The notes under the pieces are model-generated. The model did no database searches, was not told the origin of the DNA, and was given only the letters and a program-made list of their open reading frames with translations. From Candidatus Avirikenella pullistercoris (lineage in GTDB: Bacteria; Bacteroidota; Bacteroidia; Bacteroidales; Rikenellaceae), in the NCBI GenBank assembly GCA_018710935.1, contig DVIX01000006.1:1-55702 (forward strand): a DNA stretch of 55,702 nt. The letters run 5' to 3'. A program made the translations under genes and the position numbers. Position 1 is the stretch's first letter. Each line of letters begins with the position of its first letter. This document shows, in pieces, positions 26,616-35,262 of this stretch.

Positions 26616-29600
26616 ATGAATGAACAAAGACCTTGGCGTACGATAACCATATTTGTAAGCAGTACTTTTACAGATATGGAAGCCGAACGAGATTATCTGA
26701 ACAATATTATAGCCAATAAATTAGAGCACTATTTCGAACGGAAACGTATATCGTTAAAATTCATAGACCTGCGCTGGGGGGTGCATACCGATAAAGATGA
26801 AGCAAAAGAATTACGGGAAGCCTCCGTATTAAAAGTATGTTTAGACGAAATCCGCCGTAGCCGTCCTTTTTTCATCGCACTACTCGGAGGCCGCTACGGA
26901 TGGGTACCACCGCACGACCGATTCCTCCGTATTCTCGACAACATGGATGAAGAAGACCGCTATTTGTTAAAAGATGGAGAAGGCGCCAGCGTAACCGCTC
27001 TGGAAATACTATTCGGAGCATTAGGCAAACAATCTCTTCTGAAACGCAGCCTTTTCTATTTCCGTGATGACGCCTCTTATAACGGAATGTCACCGGAAGA
27101 AAAAGCAAAATACATAGATCTCACTCATTCCGACCGACAATCAGCCCTAAAACAAAAAATACGGCAGGAATGCGAAGCAAACGGATTGTCCGATAATATC
27201 CAAACTTATCATCTACAATGGGAGCAGGGGAAATTTATCGGCCTGGACGAATGGGGAAACAAACTGGAAGCTCACATTCGCCATGAGATAGAATCAGAAA
27301 TCGAAGAAACCAAAAAAACGACTCCCCAAGATTGGTATGAAATGGAGGAGCTCCAGCACGATATTTTCATCCATAAAAAAACCGAGCTGTTTATCGGACA
27401 AAAAGAGATTTTAGATACTCTTCTCGATTTTACTGCCCATAAAACAGGAATAAACATCTTAACGGGATGGGCATGCCAGGGAAGAAGCGCCATTATTTGC
27501 CAACTATACCGAACTTTAACAGAACAGCACGACCCTAATCGGGTTGTTTTATTACATTGTGCCGGTATTTCGCAACATTCCCGATACACCTCTCGGATGT
27601 TCCGACGTTGGAGCCGTTTATTATGCAGAGAATTGGACAAACCGTTCTCCGATCCGGAAGAAAACAGTCTGCAAGCCCGTACTCTATTCCTGAGCTTGGT
27701 ACATGAAGCTACCCAAAAAGGGAAAAAAATAGTTCTTCTAATCGACTCGTCCGAAGAGTTTTATCCTTCGGACGATGCTTCCAACTACAGTTGGCTGCCC
27801 GATGAAGCCTGTACGGTAATAACGACTGTAATGGATAACTACCTCGGCGCATACGGATATATAGCCGAAATATTAGAAAACAAACCGAATGCAGAGGTAC
27901 TCCCGATTCCTTTTATGAAACGTGAAGAAGCCCGCCAGTTGATTGTCACCCGCTGCCGGAATTTTCATAAAACTATCGGAGAAGAGCTTGTCGAAGCAAT
28001 ATTAAACCGTAAAGCCGACGAAGTTAGAAATCGTCCGGACGAAGTACCCGAAGAAATATACGGTTACTATTTTCCTTATTGGAGCATCCTTTTAACGGAT
28101 TATCTTATTCTGATGGGACATGACGATTACGAAAAGGCCCGCAACAGCGATGAACCGGATGAAGAAAAAAAATTAGAAAATTATCTTTCGCAGGTAATAT
28201 CAACTATCTCTATCGACGCAGGCGTCATGCTAATCAACTATTTCGTACCCCGACTGTATGCCGAATGCGGAAAAAATTTCACACTGACGCTTCTTTATCT
28301 GATTTCACTTAACTACCGGAGTATCCGCGAACAGGATTTAGCTAAATTATTAGGAACCCAATGGGATGAACTCGCATTTGCAAAGTTTCACTATTACTTA
28401 CGCAGCATTCTGACAGAAGACTGTGAAACCGGAGCATGGAACTTTGCACATCCTTATATCGGAAAAATATTTCAAATGGTACTCCCGGAAAAAAACCGGG
28501 AAAAATTCTACAACGGACTAGCCCGCTACTACTATTCAGCAAAAGAAGACGGCGGGCCGGACTGGGCCGTAAAAACAATGTACTACCTGTTTCGAGCCGA
28601 TCTGAAAGACCTCGCTGCCGTTACCTATGCTTCTTCCATTTGTGATGAATGGAATCATTTGGCTGCTTTAACCGAAGAAATTATCGAAAGAATTAAAGAA
28701 AATCCAAACACAAACTTACAGTGGTTCATCGACATGTGTTGCTATCCTTTGGAAGAAAGCGACAATCTGAAAGGAGACAACCATTTTCATAGTTGCCTCC
28801 ATACATTCATATATAAACAACTTTACGAATATACTGTCAATTCATTACTTCCTGCTATCGAAACCATCCGGAAAGAATTAGCTCTCGCTTTCGCTATCGG
28901 CATCGAAAATAAAGTTACGACATATTGTCGGACAGAAAAAACCGACGACCGAAACCGATTGCTTAATGCTTTATATGCTGAACTTGCATATTTATACAAA
29001 GAGAACGGAGATATAGAAAACCATCGCAAATATATTCTTCTCATCCAGGAATCATCTCACAAAGCCCCCAACAATAACGATGAACCGGAAGAACAAGCTC
29101 TGTTAGAAGCAGAGCTCGGTACCGCAGAAATAGAGAAAAAACAGTATGCAAAAGCAGTCGATCATTTCCGGAATGCTTATCGAATATTCCGGCAACGCTA
29201 TGAAAAATCACCTGCCGATTCAACTGCTTGCGCTTCAATGGCCTATATATGTATTCAATTATCCGATGTTTACAGCCAATGGAAAAAAGAGAATGAATAT
29301 TCGGATTATTTATTGGAAGCACTCTCCTTCCTTCCCTTCATCAAAACAGACAAAGAACAAAATTTACGAATATTAGGACAATTGTACGACCGGGGAGGCT
29401 TATATTATACCCGGATAGGGGATACGGAACAAGCCGAACGAATGATAAAGAAATGCTCGGAAATATATCGGCAACTCCATCAAAACAATCTCAACGACAA
29501 TGACGATGCTGTTTTATTAGGAATTGCTTATGAACGAATGGGAACATATTATGAGGAGTTGAAAGAAGATTTTCAATCGGCTTATAAATATTACCTGCTC

Positions 29601-30593
29601 CAATACGAAACTTTCCGGAGTGTATTGGACAAAGATCCTTCTCATGTAGAATGTGCCCGTTTTCTAGCTATCGCAGCAGAACACCTTTCCGCCATATTAT
29701 GCAATACCGGACGAGAAAAAGAAGCCGTACCGTATTATCAGGAAACCATATCCTTAATCATGGACTCCGACGAAAAACTTTGGGGTAGCAACGAAATATC
29801 CCGGTTAGCCTATGCCAACTGGGCATTGGCCGATATTCTACGGAGACATCCCGACATGCTCGAACCGGACATAAAAGAAGATATAATAGCCATGTTCTTC
29901 CACGATGCAGCAGAATGGTACCTCGTCGGTTATCAAGTAACCGATGAACCGGAAATGTTCAGCAATTATATTTATACTTTATACAATCTCTTCACCTATT
30001 ACAAGGATAAAAACGATAAGGAAATGTATCCGGCTCTTGAAAAGGCACAGGAAGCATACCGGCAACGTCCTTCCGGATGCGAAATAGACGAGGAAACCCG
30101 CAATATTTTAATAAACGAAAAAACAGAACTTAAAACCGATACGCCTAAACAACCGGAAACGATAGAAAAACTTTTTGCCAAAGAAGCTTATGACGAAATT
30201 GTCTTAAAACATGCTTCTCATAAAAGCAATGCACAAGAATCCCTCCTTTACGGCATCAGCCTTTTACGCACGAATGCTTTTGAAAAAGCAGAACAGGAAT
30301 TTTTGGAATTAATCGAATACGAGACAGAACCGGAAACAATCACTACTGCGATAGCAAATCTGCTGCTTACTTACCTGCTGCGACAAAAAACAGACCAATA
30401 CAGAAAAGTTTATTCAGAACTGACCCGAGAACAGAAAACAGACTCTCGGATAACTTTTTTGCAGAATATCTATCTGAAATGGAAAAAAGGAACGACAGAT
30501 ACCCGCCCCTGGCATCAACGCCTTTTTTCCAAACACACGGCATCCCCTACCGTTCCGTTGGAACTACCGAAACCTTACGGTTGGATAAAATAA
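26616..30593 (+). CDS. DUF4062-STAND-like NTPase-TPR protein
   Basis: This is a 1325-residue cytoplasmic protein. Residues 9-95 form a DUF4062 domain (ITIFVSSTFTDMEAERDYL, FIDLRWG, FFIALLGGRYGW), a small alpha/beta effector-like domain seen at the N terminus of NLR-type proteins. Residues about 255-520 look like a NACHT/STAND NTPase: the P-loop region is GWACQGRS (284-291) with arginine in place of the Walker A lysine, and IVLLIDSS (372-379) is the Walker B strand. Residues about 750-1250 are helical repeats of TPR type. The layout resembles bacterial STAND sensors of cell invasion (Avs-like), but the function here is inferred. It ends 131 bases before the proposed island boundary, and its composition is host-like. 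Confidence 0.75.
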   Translation: MNEQRPWRTITIFVSSTFTDMEAERDYLNNIIANKLEHYFERKRISLKFIDLRWGVHTDKDEAKELREASVLKVCLDEIRRSRPFFIALLGGRYGWVPPHDRFLRILDNMDEEDRYLLKDGEGASVTALEILFGALGKQSLLKRSLFYFRDDASYNGMSPEEKAKYIDLTHSDRQSALKQKIRQECEANGLSDNIQTYHLQWEQGKFIGLDEWGNKLEAHIRHEIESEIEETKKTTPQDWYEMEELQHDIFIHKKTELFIGQKEILDTLLDFTAHKTGINILTGWACQGRSAIICQLYRTLTEQHDPNRVVLLHCAGISQHSRYTSRMFRRWSRLLCRELDKPFSDPEENSLQARTLFLSLVHEATQKGKKIVLLIDSSEEFYPSDDASNYSWLPDEACTVITTVMDNYLGAYGYIAEILENKPNAEVLPIPFMKREEARQLIVTRCRNFHKTIGEELVEAILNRKADEVRNRPDEVPEEIYGYYFPYWSILLTDYLILMGHDDYEKARNSDEPDEEKKLENYLSQVISTISIDAGVMLINYFVPRLYAECGKNFTLTLLYLISLNYRSIREQDLAKLLGTQWDELAFAKFHYYLRSILTEDCETGAWNFAHPYIGKIFQMVLPEKNREKFYNGLARYYYSAKEDGGPDWAVKTMYYLFRADLKDLAAVTYASSICDEWNHLAALTEEIIERIKENPNTNLQWFIDMCCYPLEESDNLKGDNHFHSCLHTFIYKQLYEYTVNSLLPAIETIRKELALAFAIGIENKVTTYCRTEKTDDRNRLLNALYAELAYLYKENGDIENHRKYILLIQESSHKAPNNNDEPEEQALLEAELGTAEIEKKQYAKAVDHFRNAYRIFRQRYEKSPADSTACASMAYICIQLSDVYSQWKKENEYSDYLLEALSFLPFIKTDKEQNLRILGQLYDRGGLYYTRIGDTEQAERMIKKCSEIYRQLHQNNLNDNDDAVLLGIAYERMGTYYEELKEDFQSAYKYYLLQYETFRSVLDKDPSHVECARFLAIAAEHLSAILCNTGREKEAVPYYQETISLIMDSDEKLWGSNEISRLAYANWALADILRRHPDMLEPDIKEDIIAMFFHDAAEWYLVGYQVTDEPEMFSNYIYTLYNLFTYYKDKNDKEMYPALEKAQEAYRQRPSGCEIDEETRNILINEKTELKTDTPKQPETIEKLFAKEAYDEIVLKHASHKSNAQESLLYGISLLRTNAFEKAEQEFLELIEYETEPETITTAIANLLLTYLLRQKTDQYRKVYSELTREQKTDSRITFLQNIYLKWKKGTTDTRPWHQRLFSKHTASPTVPLELPKPYGWIK

Positions 30594-30723
30594 AAAATTT
30601 ATAAAGAAGCAATATAATAATCGGAAAGTGTGGAACTGCAATATCTGATATTCGAGAAGTCGAATAAAGACGAAAATGAAAAAAAGAGCTAAACAAGTGC
30701 AAATATAACCTCTAATATTCAAT

Positions 30724-30750
30724 ACTTTATGTGGTATCAGATTCGGGAAT
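30724..30750. repeat. Candidate left attachment site
   Basis: ACTTTATG, two bases, GGTATCA, then ATTCGGGAAT. TGGTATCA (30732-30739) recurs at 50737-50744 at the other end, and ACTTTATG precedes it at both ends (with a 2-base spacing difference). ATTCGGGAAT is repeated at 30806-30815, a possible integrase arm site. Confidence 0.4.
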
Positions 30751-30820
30751 GACTTTTTAATTTGTCTTAATTCGTTGCAAGTTTCCTCGGGATATATGGG
30801 AACATATTCGGGAATTTATT

Positions 30821-30828
30821 TACCTTTG
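30821..30828 (+). promoter_or_regulatory. -7 box before the first integrase
   Basis: TACCTTTG matches TAnnTTTG exactly, 26 bases before the start codon. No TTG is found at the right distance, so regulation by another factor is possible. Confidence 0.4.
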
Positions 30829-30854
30829 TCATGTAATCAAAAAAGGCATAGCAA

Positions 30855-32153
30855 ATGAAAATTTCCGTCTATCTGAAAAAATGTTCCGCGACCACTTCAA
30901 ACATCTGCTTCCGGGTACGGGAGAAGAACGTGGACATCAAAGTGGTTTCCCCCATCGCGGTCCATGACAAGTATTGGGATGCCGATACCTTATGTTACAG
31001 GCGAACGACTGCCGTGACGGCCATTGAACAGAAGCGGGTGCCCGAACAGATCGCCGCCATCATCGAGAGAGCGGAAAAGACCTTCTCGGAGAAGGCTGAC
31101 GGCAAGTGGATGAAACAGGTCATCGAGGATGTCCTGCATCCTGCGTGGGCTTTCGAGCGTGATCACCCGAACCTGCTCCACCGCATCCACGAGTACCTGG
31201 AAAAATATGACGGTGCGGAAAGAACAAAGGAGCACATCGTCCGCTTCGAGCGAACGATGGCCAGATATCACGAGTACCGGCGTGAATTATTGGGCGATAC
31301 TGACTTCACGCTCTTCGTTGAAACTGTCACCCTGGGGCAGATGAACGACTTCAGGGAGTACGTCGCCAACGAGTATCTGCTCCGCCAGGAGTATCCTGAC
31401 TTTTATATTCCCCGTATGCTCATCAACCACAAGCCCAAGCCTCTCTCCAACACGACCGTCATCAATATCATGAACCTTTTCTGCACGTTCCTGCACTGGT
31501 GTAAGAGAATGAAGTATTCCGACAACGAAGTATATGCTGTCTATGGATGCAAGGAGCCGACCTACGGCGACCCGTTCTACCTCACATCGGAAGAGAGGAA
31601 TATCCTGTACGACGCGGACCTGAGCGACTGCCCGAAACTGGCTGTCATCCGGGACATATTTGTATTCCACTGTTATGTCGGTTGCCGTGTCGGTGATCTC
31701 TACAGGATGACTAAGGAGAACATCAAGGACGGTTTTCTGGAGTATATGCCTCAAAAGACAAAGAAGTGCCAGGCGAAAACCGTCAGGGTCCCATTGCATG
31801 AAAAGGCGGTCAGAATACTGGAACGCTATAGCGGGAATACCGGCAAGCTGCTTCCCTTCAAGCCCATCAACACTTACAATCTGGGTATACGGGAACTGCT
31901 GAAACATTGTGGCATTGACCGCGTGGTCACCATTCTTGACACGCACGGCTACAATACCGTGCAGAAACCCTTGTACGAGGTGGCCAGCAGCCACACGGCA
32001 CGCAAGACTTTTGTAGGTAACCTGTACCGGCAGGTTCCGGACCCCAACCTGATAGCCTCCATGTCAGGCCACGTGGAAGGCAGCAGGGCCTTCCGGCGTT
32101 ACCGGACGATAGATGATGACATGAAACGAAAACTTGTGGAAATGATAAACTGA
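30855..32153 (+). CDS. Tyrosine recombinase/integrase 1
   Basis: This 432-residue integrase is of the Bacteroidetes type. An N-terminal arm-DNA-binding part (MKISVYLKKCSATTSNICFRVREKNVDIK) is followed by a SAM-like core-binding domain (about 100-215) and a catalytic domain. Catalytic residues are visible: R in VGCRVGDLYRM, K in PQKTKK, HTARKTF, SGHVEG and the nucleophile Tyr416 in FRRYRTIDD. It is the first gene of the island and a close paralogue of the next gene, 13 bases downstream. It is expected to catalyse integration and excision, alone or together with its partner. Confidence 0.92.
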   Translation: MKISVYLKKCSATTSNICFRVREKNVDIKVVSPIAVHDKYWDADTLCYRRTTAVTAIEQKRVPEQIAAIIERAEKTFSEKADGKWMKQVIEDVLHPAWAFERDHPNLLHRIHEYLEKYDGAERTKEHIVRFERTMARYHEYRRELLGDTDFTLFVETVTLGQMNDFREYVANEYLLRQEYPDFYIPRMLINHKPKPLSNTTVINIMNLFCTFLHWCKRMKYSDNEVYAVYGCKEPTYGDPFYLTSEERNILYDADLSDCPKLAVIRDIFVFHCYVGCRVGDLYRMTKENIKDGFLEYMPQKTKKCQAKTVRVPLHEKAVRILERYSGNTGKLLPFKPINTYNLGIRELLKHCGIDRVVTILDTHGYNTVQKPLYEVASSHTARKTFVGNLYRQVPDPNLIASMSGHVEGSRAFRRYRTIDDDMKRKLVEMIN

Positions 32154-32166
32154 GGAGGATATATAC

Positions 32167-33498
32167 ATGAAAGTAACAGCATTTATCAGAAAAACATCGG
32201 CGAAAAACAACGTGACGGATCTTGCCCGGGTCTATTTCCGTGTCCGGGATATCGGTGGTGTGGACATAAAGGCCGCGAGCGAGCTGTCCATCAACCCGAA
32301 CCATTGGAGTCCGGAGAGACAAGGCTACAAACCACGTGTGGCTCTTGTCTCGGAAGAGAAGAAGAACGCTTTCGACAGGGATATCCAGCAAATTACCCAC
32401 CTGATTACCAGGGAATACATCCGTGGAGTTGACGGAAACTGGCTCAAGGGACTGATAGAAGAATACCATCACCCCAACATCAATGCAAGGGGCGGCAACA
32501 AGGCAGAGGAATACCTGTTGTCATACCAGATACAAAAATATGTTGACGAGACCCCACTCGCGTTCGAGAGCCGGAAACATCATCTTGACAATCTCAACAA
32601 GGTACTCCGTTACGAGCGTTTCCACCATGAGGTCATGCACCAGAGGGGCTTCCATCTTTGCATTGACTCCATCACGGCAGAAGACATAAGGGATTTCAAA
32701 TTCTGGCTGCAGGAGGAGCACAAATACGTTGACATGTATCCCGTGTTTTACCAGAACGAGGTCCGCCGTAATGTCGAGCAGGTACGTTCCGAGAACAGCA
32801 TGTCGGGAAGCCTGTACCGCATACGCACCGTCATCAAATGGTGCATCAAGCGTGGCCTTACACGAAATAATCCTTTCGACCAGTACCAGATCGCGCAGCC
32901 CATGTACGGAGACCCGTTCTACCTGACGCTTGAAGAACGGGATAAGGTGTACTATGCCGACTTAAGCGGCATGGGGGCCAGCTATCCGGTCTATCGTGAC
33001 ATCTTCATGTTCCAGTGCCTGATCGGTTGCCGTGTCAGTGACCTGAACAGGCTGACCAAGGCGAATATCGTGGACGGTTGCGTGGAGTACATCCCCCAGA
33101 AAACCAAGCTGGAGCACGCGGGCACGGTACGGGTCCCTCTTAACCAAAAGGCCTTGGATATACTGGAAAGGTACAAGGACCTGGAAGAAGCGCTGCTCCC
33201 GAGATTCTCGCATTTCGGCTACAACAAGAAAATAAAGGAGATTCTCAAATACGTGGGAATCGACCGTATGGTCAGGGTGCTCGACCCGAAGACGCGCGAG
33301 GATGTGGCAAGACCATTGTACGAGGTGGCCACCACCCACACGGCGAGGAAGACTTTCATCGGGAACCTGTACAAGCAGGTCAAGGACCCGAACCTGATTG
33401 CCTCCATGTCCGGGCACTCTGAGGGTAGCCGTGCCTTTGCCCGGTACCGTAAGATAGACGATGAAATGAAGAAGGAGCTGGTAAACCTTCTGGATTGA
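32167..33498 (+). CDS. Tyrosine recombinase/integrase 2
   Basis: This 443-residue paralogue of the preceding integrase has the same domain order and near-identical ends (DPNLIASMSGH, GSRAFARY). Catalytic residues are present: R in IGCRVSDLNRL, K in PQKTKLEH, HTARKTF, SGHSEG and Tyr427. The two genes are probably co-transcribed. Tandem integrases occur in several Bacteroides mobilizable transposons, where both may be needed. The sequence does not show which one performs strand exchange. Neither is truncated. Confidence 0.92.
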   Translation: MKVTAFIRKTSAKNNVTDLARVYFRVRDIGGVDIKAASELSINPNHWSPERQGYKPRVALVSEEKKNAFDRDIQQITHLITREYIRGVDGNWLKGLIEEYHHPNINARGGNKAEEYLLSYQIQKYVDETPLAFESRKHHLDNLNKVLRYERFHHEVMHQRGFHLCIDSITAEDIRDFKFWLQEEHKYVDMYPVFYQNEVRRNVEQVRSENSMSGSLYRIRTVIKWCIKRGLTRNNPFDQYQIAQPMYGDPFYLTLEERDKVYYADLSGMGASYPVYRDIFMFQCLIGCRVSDLNRLTKANIVDGCVEYIPQKTKLEHAGTVRVPLNQKALDILERYKDLEEALLPRFSHFGYNKKIKEILKYVGIDRMVRVLDPKTREDVARPLYEVATTHTARKTFIGNLYKQVKDPNLIASMSGHSEGSRAFARYRKIDDEMKKELVNLLD

Positions 33499-33544
33499 CC
33501 GTTTCTTTTTCCACCTATCCTTTTATATCCACCGATAATGCAAT

Positions 33545-34693
33545 ATGAATATGGACGAGCAGAAGTTGACATACGAACAATTCAAGGAGGATATTCTCCA
33601 GTGGAAGAACACGCACCGTGAAGAATACAACCGCTTCTCGCGCCTGATGACAAACGGTGACGAGAGGCAGTATCTTGCCATCTGCAAAGCCATATTCAGG
33701 CAACTCCCCGGCATCAGGCGGGAATGGGAATTGTCCTGGAACGATGACAGTACGGATGGCCTTGCAAATATAAACATGCAGTTCGCGGAGAACGCGGTAC
33801 CCGGGCAGATCGTGGATCTGTACAGGAAACAGAGGGAGGAAAACAATCCTCTGCCCGACAACGTTCCGCCGGTCACATTCTGGGGCAGGATAAAATCCTT
33901 TTTTAGCGGCAAATCTTCCAAGCCGGGTGTCACCCTTTCGGCACCGCTCGTGTTGAGCTGGCTGTATTACGGAAAGAGCTTCGAGGCGATGGTCTCCATG
34001 ATAGAGAAACAGATGAAGAACCCGAAAGCTGACAATGCAGACAGGCTGGGCTGTTCCCTTGTCGTCAAGCAGATAATAAACGTATCCATCAGGAACGGTT
34101 TCCGAACCCGGGCAGACTGGGACAGGTATTTTGCCATGAACAGCGCCATTGAAAAAGGCAATGTCGGCGAATGGGCCTTGCAGACCATCACGGCTGACAT
34201 GGAAACCGATGAAGAAAGCAGGGATACGATTACACCCCGGACCGAAGACAGCGTCAGGGGACCTGTTTTACAACGCGTGGCCGGAAAGAAAAAAATCCAG
34301 GAACGGCCACTCGCCGATTATCTTAATCACGAGAACAAGGAAGTTGTATTACATCATATCCGCGACTTTATTTCCGTCAATACAAGTGCCATTCATCAGG
34401 CATTACCGTTCTATGTATTGAAGGAGCTCGGTCTGGTTGCCGGTATGCATACAGCCAAGGAGTACAGCATGGGGCTGACATTGCAGTTCACGGATTTGCC
34501 GTCATTGAAAAGCGAGAGCGCCATACGGCAGTCGGTCGGGTTCCTGAGAACGGCAAAACATGTGATCAAGGACGGCAAAGACCAAATGGCACCCCTGATA
34601 GAGAGTGACGAAAACCGGGAACTGTTCCAGAAATTGGCACAGGCTATCAGTAATATCCCAGGTACAGGCACGATGGCCATTGCAGAGAAATAA
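33545..34693 (+). CDS. Island protein of unknown function
   Basis: This 382-residue soluble protein follows the integrases by 46 bases in the same direction. I do not recognize a characterized domain. It is hydrophilic and predicted mainly helical, with a short hydrophobic patch (VTLSAPLVLSWLYYG, about residues 127-141) and no signal peptide. Similar proteins of unknown function occur beside integrases in Bacteroides mobile elements (possibly the DUF6043 group, from memory and unverified). Its base composition matches the integrase block, so it belongs to the mobility half rather than to the AT-rich cargo. Confidence 0.6.
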   Translation: MNMDEQKLTYEQFKEDILQWKNTHREEYNRFSRLMTNGDERQYLAICKAIFRQLPGIRREWELSWNDDSTDGLANINMQFAENAVPGQIVDLYRKQREENNPLPDNVPPVTFWGRIKSFFSGKSSKPGVTLSAPLVLSWLYYGKSFEAMVSMIEKQMKNPKADNADRLGCSLVVKQIINVSIRNGFRTRADWDRYFAMNSAIEKGNVGEWALQTITADMETDEESRDTITPRTEDSVRGPVLQRVAGKKKIQERPLADYLNHENKEVVLHHIRDFISVNTSAIHQALPFYVLKELGLVAGMHTAKEYSMGLTLQFTDLPSLKSESAIRQSVGFLRTAKHVIKDGKDQMAPLIESDENRELFQKLAQAISNIPGTGTMAIAEK

Positions 34694-34732
34694 GGCTAAT
34701 TATAACCTTTTCACGTTGTCACACGGACTTAT

Positions 34733-34746
34733 ATTGTCATGACAAT
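34733..34746. promoter_or_regulatory. Perfect 14-bp palindrome, operator candidate
   Basis: ATTGTCATGACAAT is its own reverse complement. Extra half-sites TTGTC (34716-34720) and GACAA (34751-34755) flank it. It lies upstream of the -7 box at 34789 that would drive the HTH-DUF3987-DUF6371-relaxase genes, so a dimeric repressor or activator could act here. Confidence 0.55.
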
Positions 34747-34788
34747 TTAAGACAAATCATTATATATCAACCACTTTCAATTTACACA

Positions 34789-34840
34789 TACATTTGCACC
34801 GTCAATCCTTTCCCGAGGGTTGGCGGTGCTTCTCTTTTAT
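34789..34840 (+). promoter_or_regulatory. -7 box followed by a leader hairpin
   Basis: TACATTTG (34789-34796) is an exact -7 box. Immediately after it, GCACCGTCAATCC (34796-34808) pairs with GGGTTGGCGGTGC (34817-34829) with G-T wobbles, followed by a T-rich stretch. Transcripts from this promoter would begin with this structure, which could act as attenuator or 5' stabilizer. A second short hairpin (34870-34877 with 34892-34899) sits just before the start codon. Confidence 0.45.
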
Positions 34841-34908
34841 AAGCCATCGGAAGCGGGGCACCAGGGAACTTTTGAAGATGGTCATCACAAACTTCAAAAT
34901 TGATATTT

Positions 34909-35262
34909 ATGATTACCATAGAGAGTCTGGTCGAGCAAGGAGCGAACGTGAAACTGGAAGTCACTCCCGCTGACCTTAAAATGTTCGCTGAATCCATCGT
35001 GCAGCGTACCATCATGGCGCAACAGGAAGAACAGAGAGCCGCGATACTGCGTGAAGCGGAGGAGACTTATCTCAATACAAAACAGGTCCGTGAGTTGCTG
35101 AACGTGTGCGAGGGCACGCTCAACCTGTGGGCGAAACGAGGCTATCTCGTACCGGTCAAGGTCGGTAACAAGAACATGTATGCCAAATCTGATGTACGCC
35201 GGGTACAGACAGGCAACAAGTCCGAGAGTGTAACATCCTATTGCAAGATAAAAAATGTGTGA
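34909..35262 (+). CDS. Helix-turn-helix protein (MerR-like/excisionase-type)
   Basis: This 117-residue protein has an N-terminal helical arm and a C-terminal HTH_17-type winged helix: YLNTKQVRELLNVCEGTLNLWAKRGYLVPVKVGNKNMYAKSDVRR, the pattern of excisionase-like proteins in Bacteroides elements. The ATG at 34909 is preferred over an in-frame TTG at 34900. It overlaps the DUF3987 gene start, so the two are co-translated. A role in excision or in control of the replication/mobilization operon is inferred from context. Confidence 0.75.
   Translation: MITIESLVEQGANVKLEVTPADLKMFAESIVQRTIMAQQEEQRAAILREAEETYLNTKQVRELLNVCEGTLNLWAKRGYLVPVKVGNKNMYAKSDVRRVQTGNKSESVTSYCKIKNV

Noticed and set aside
31287-33417. 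Leftward open frames inside the integrase genes
   Set aside because: GC-rich antisense shadows without domain signatures; the forward frames carry complete integrase motifs.
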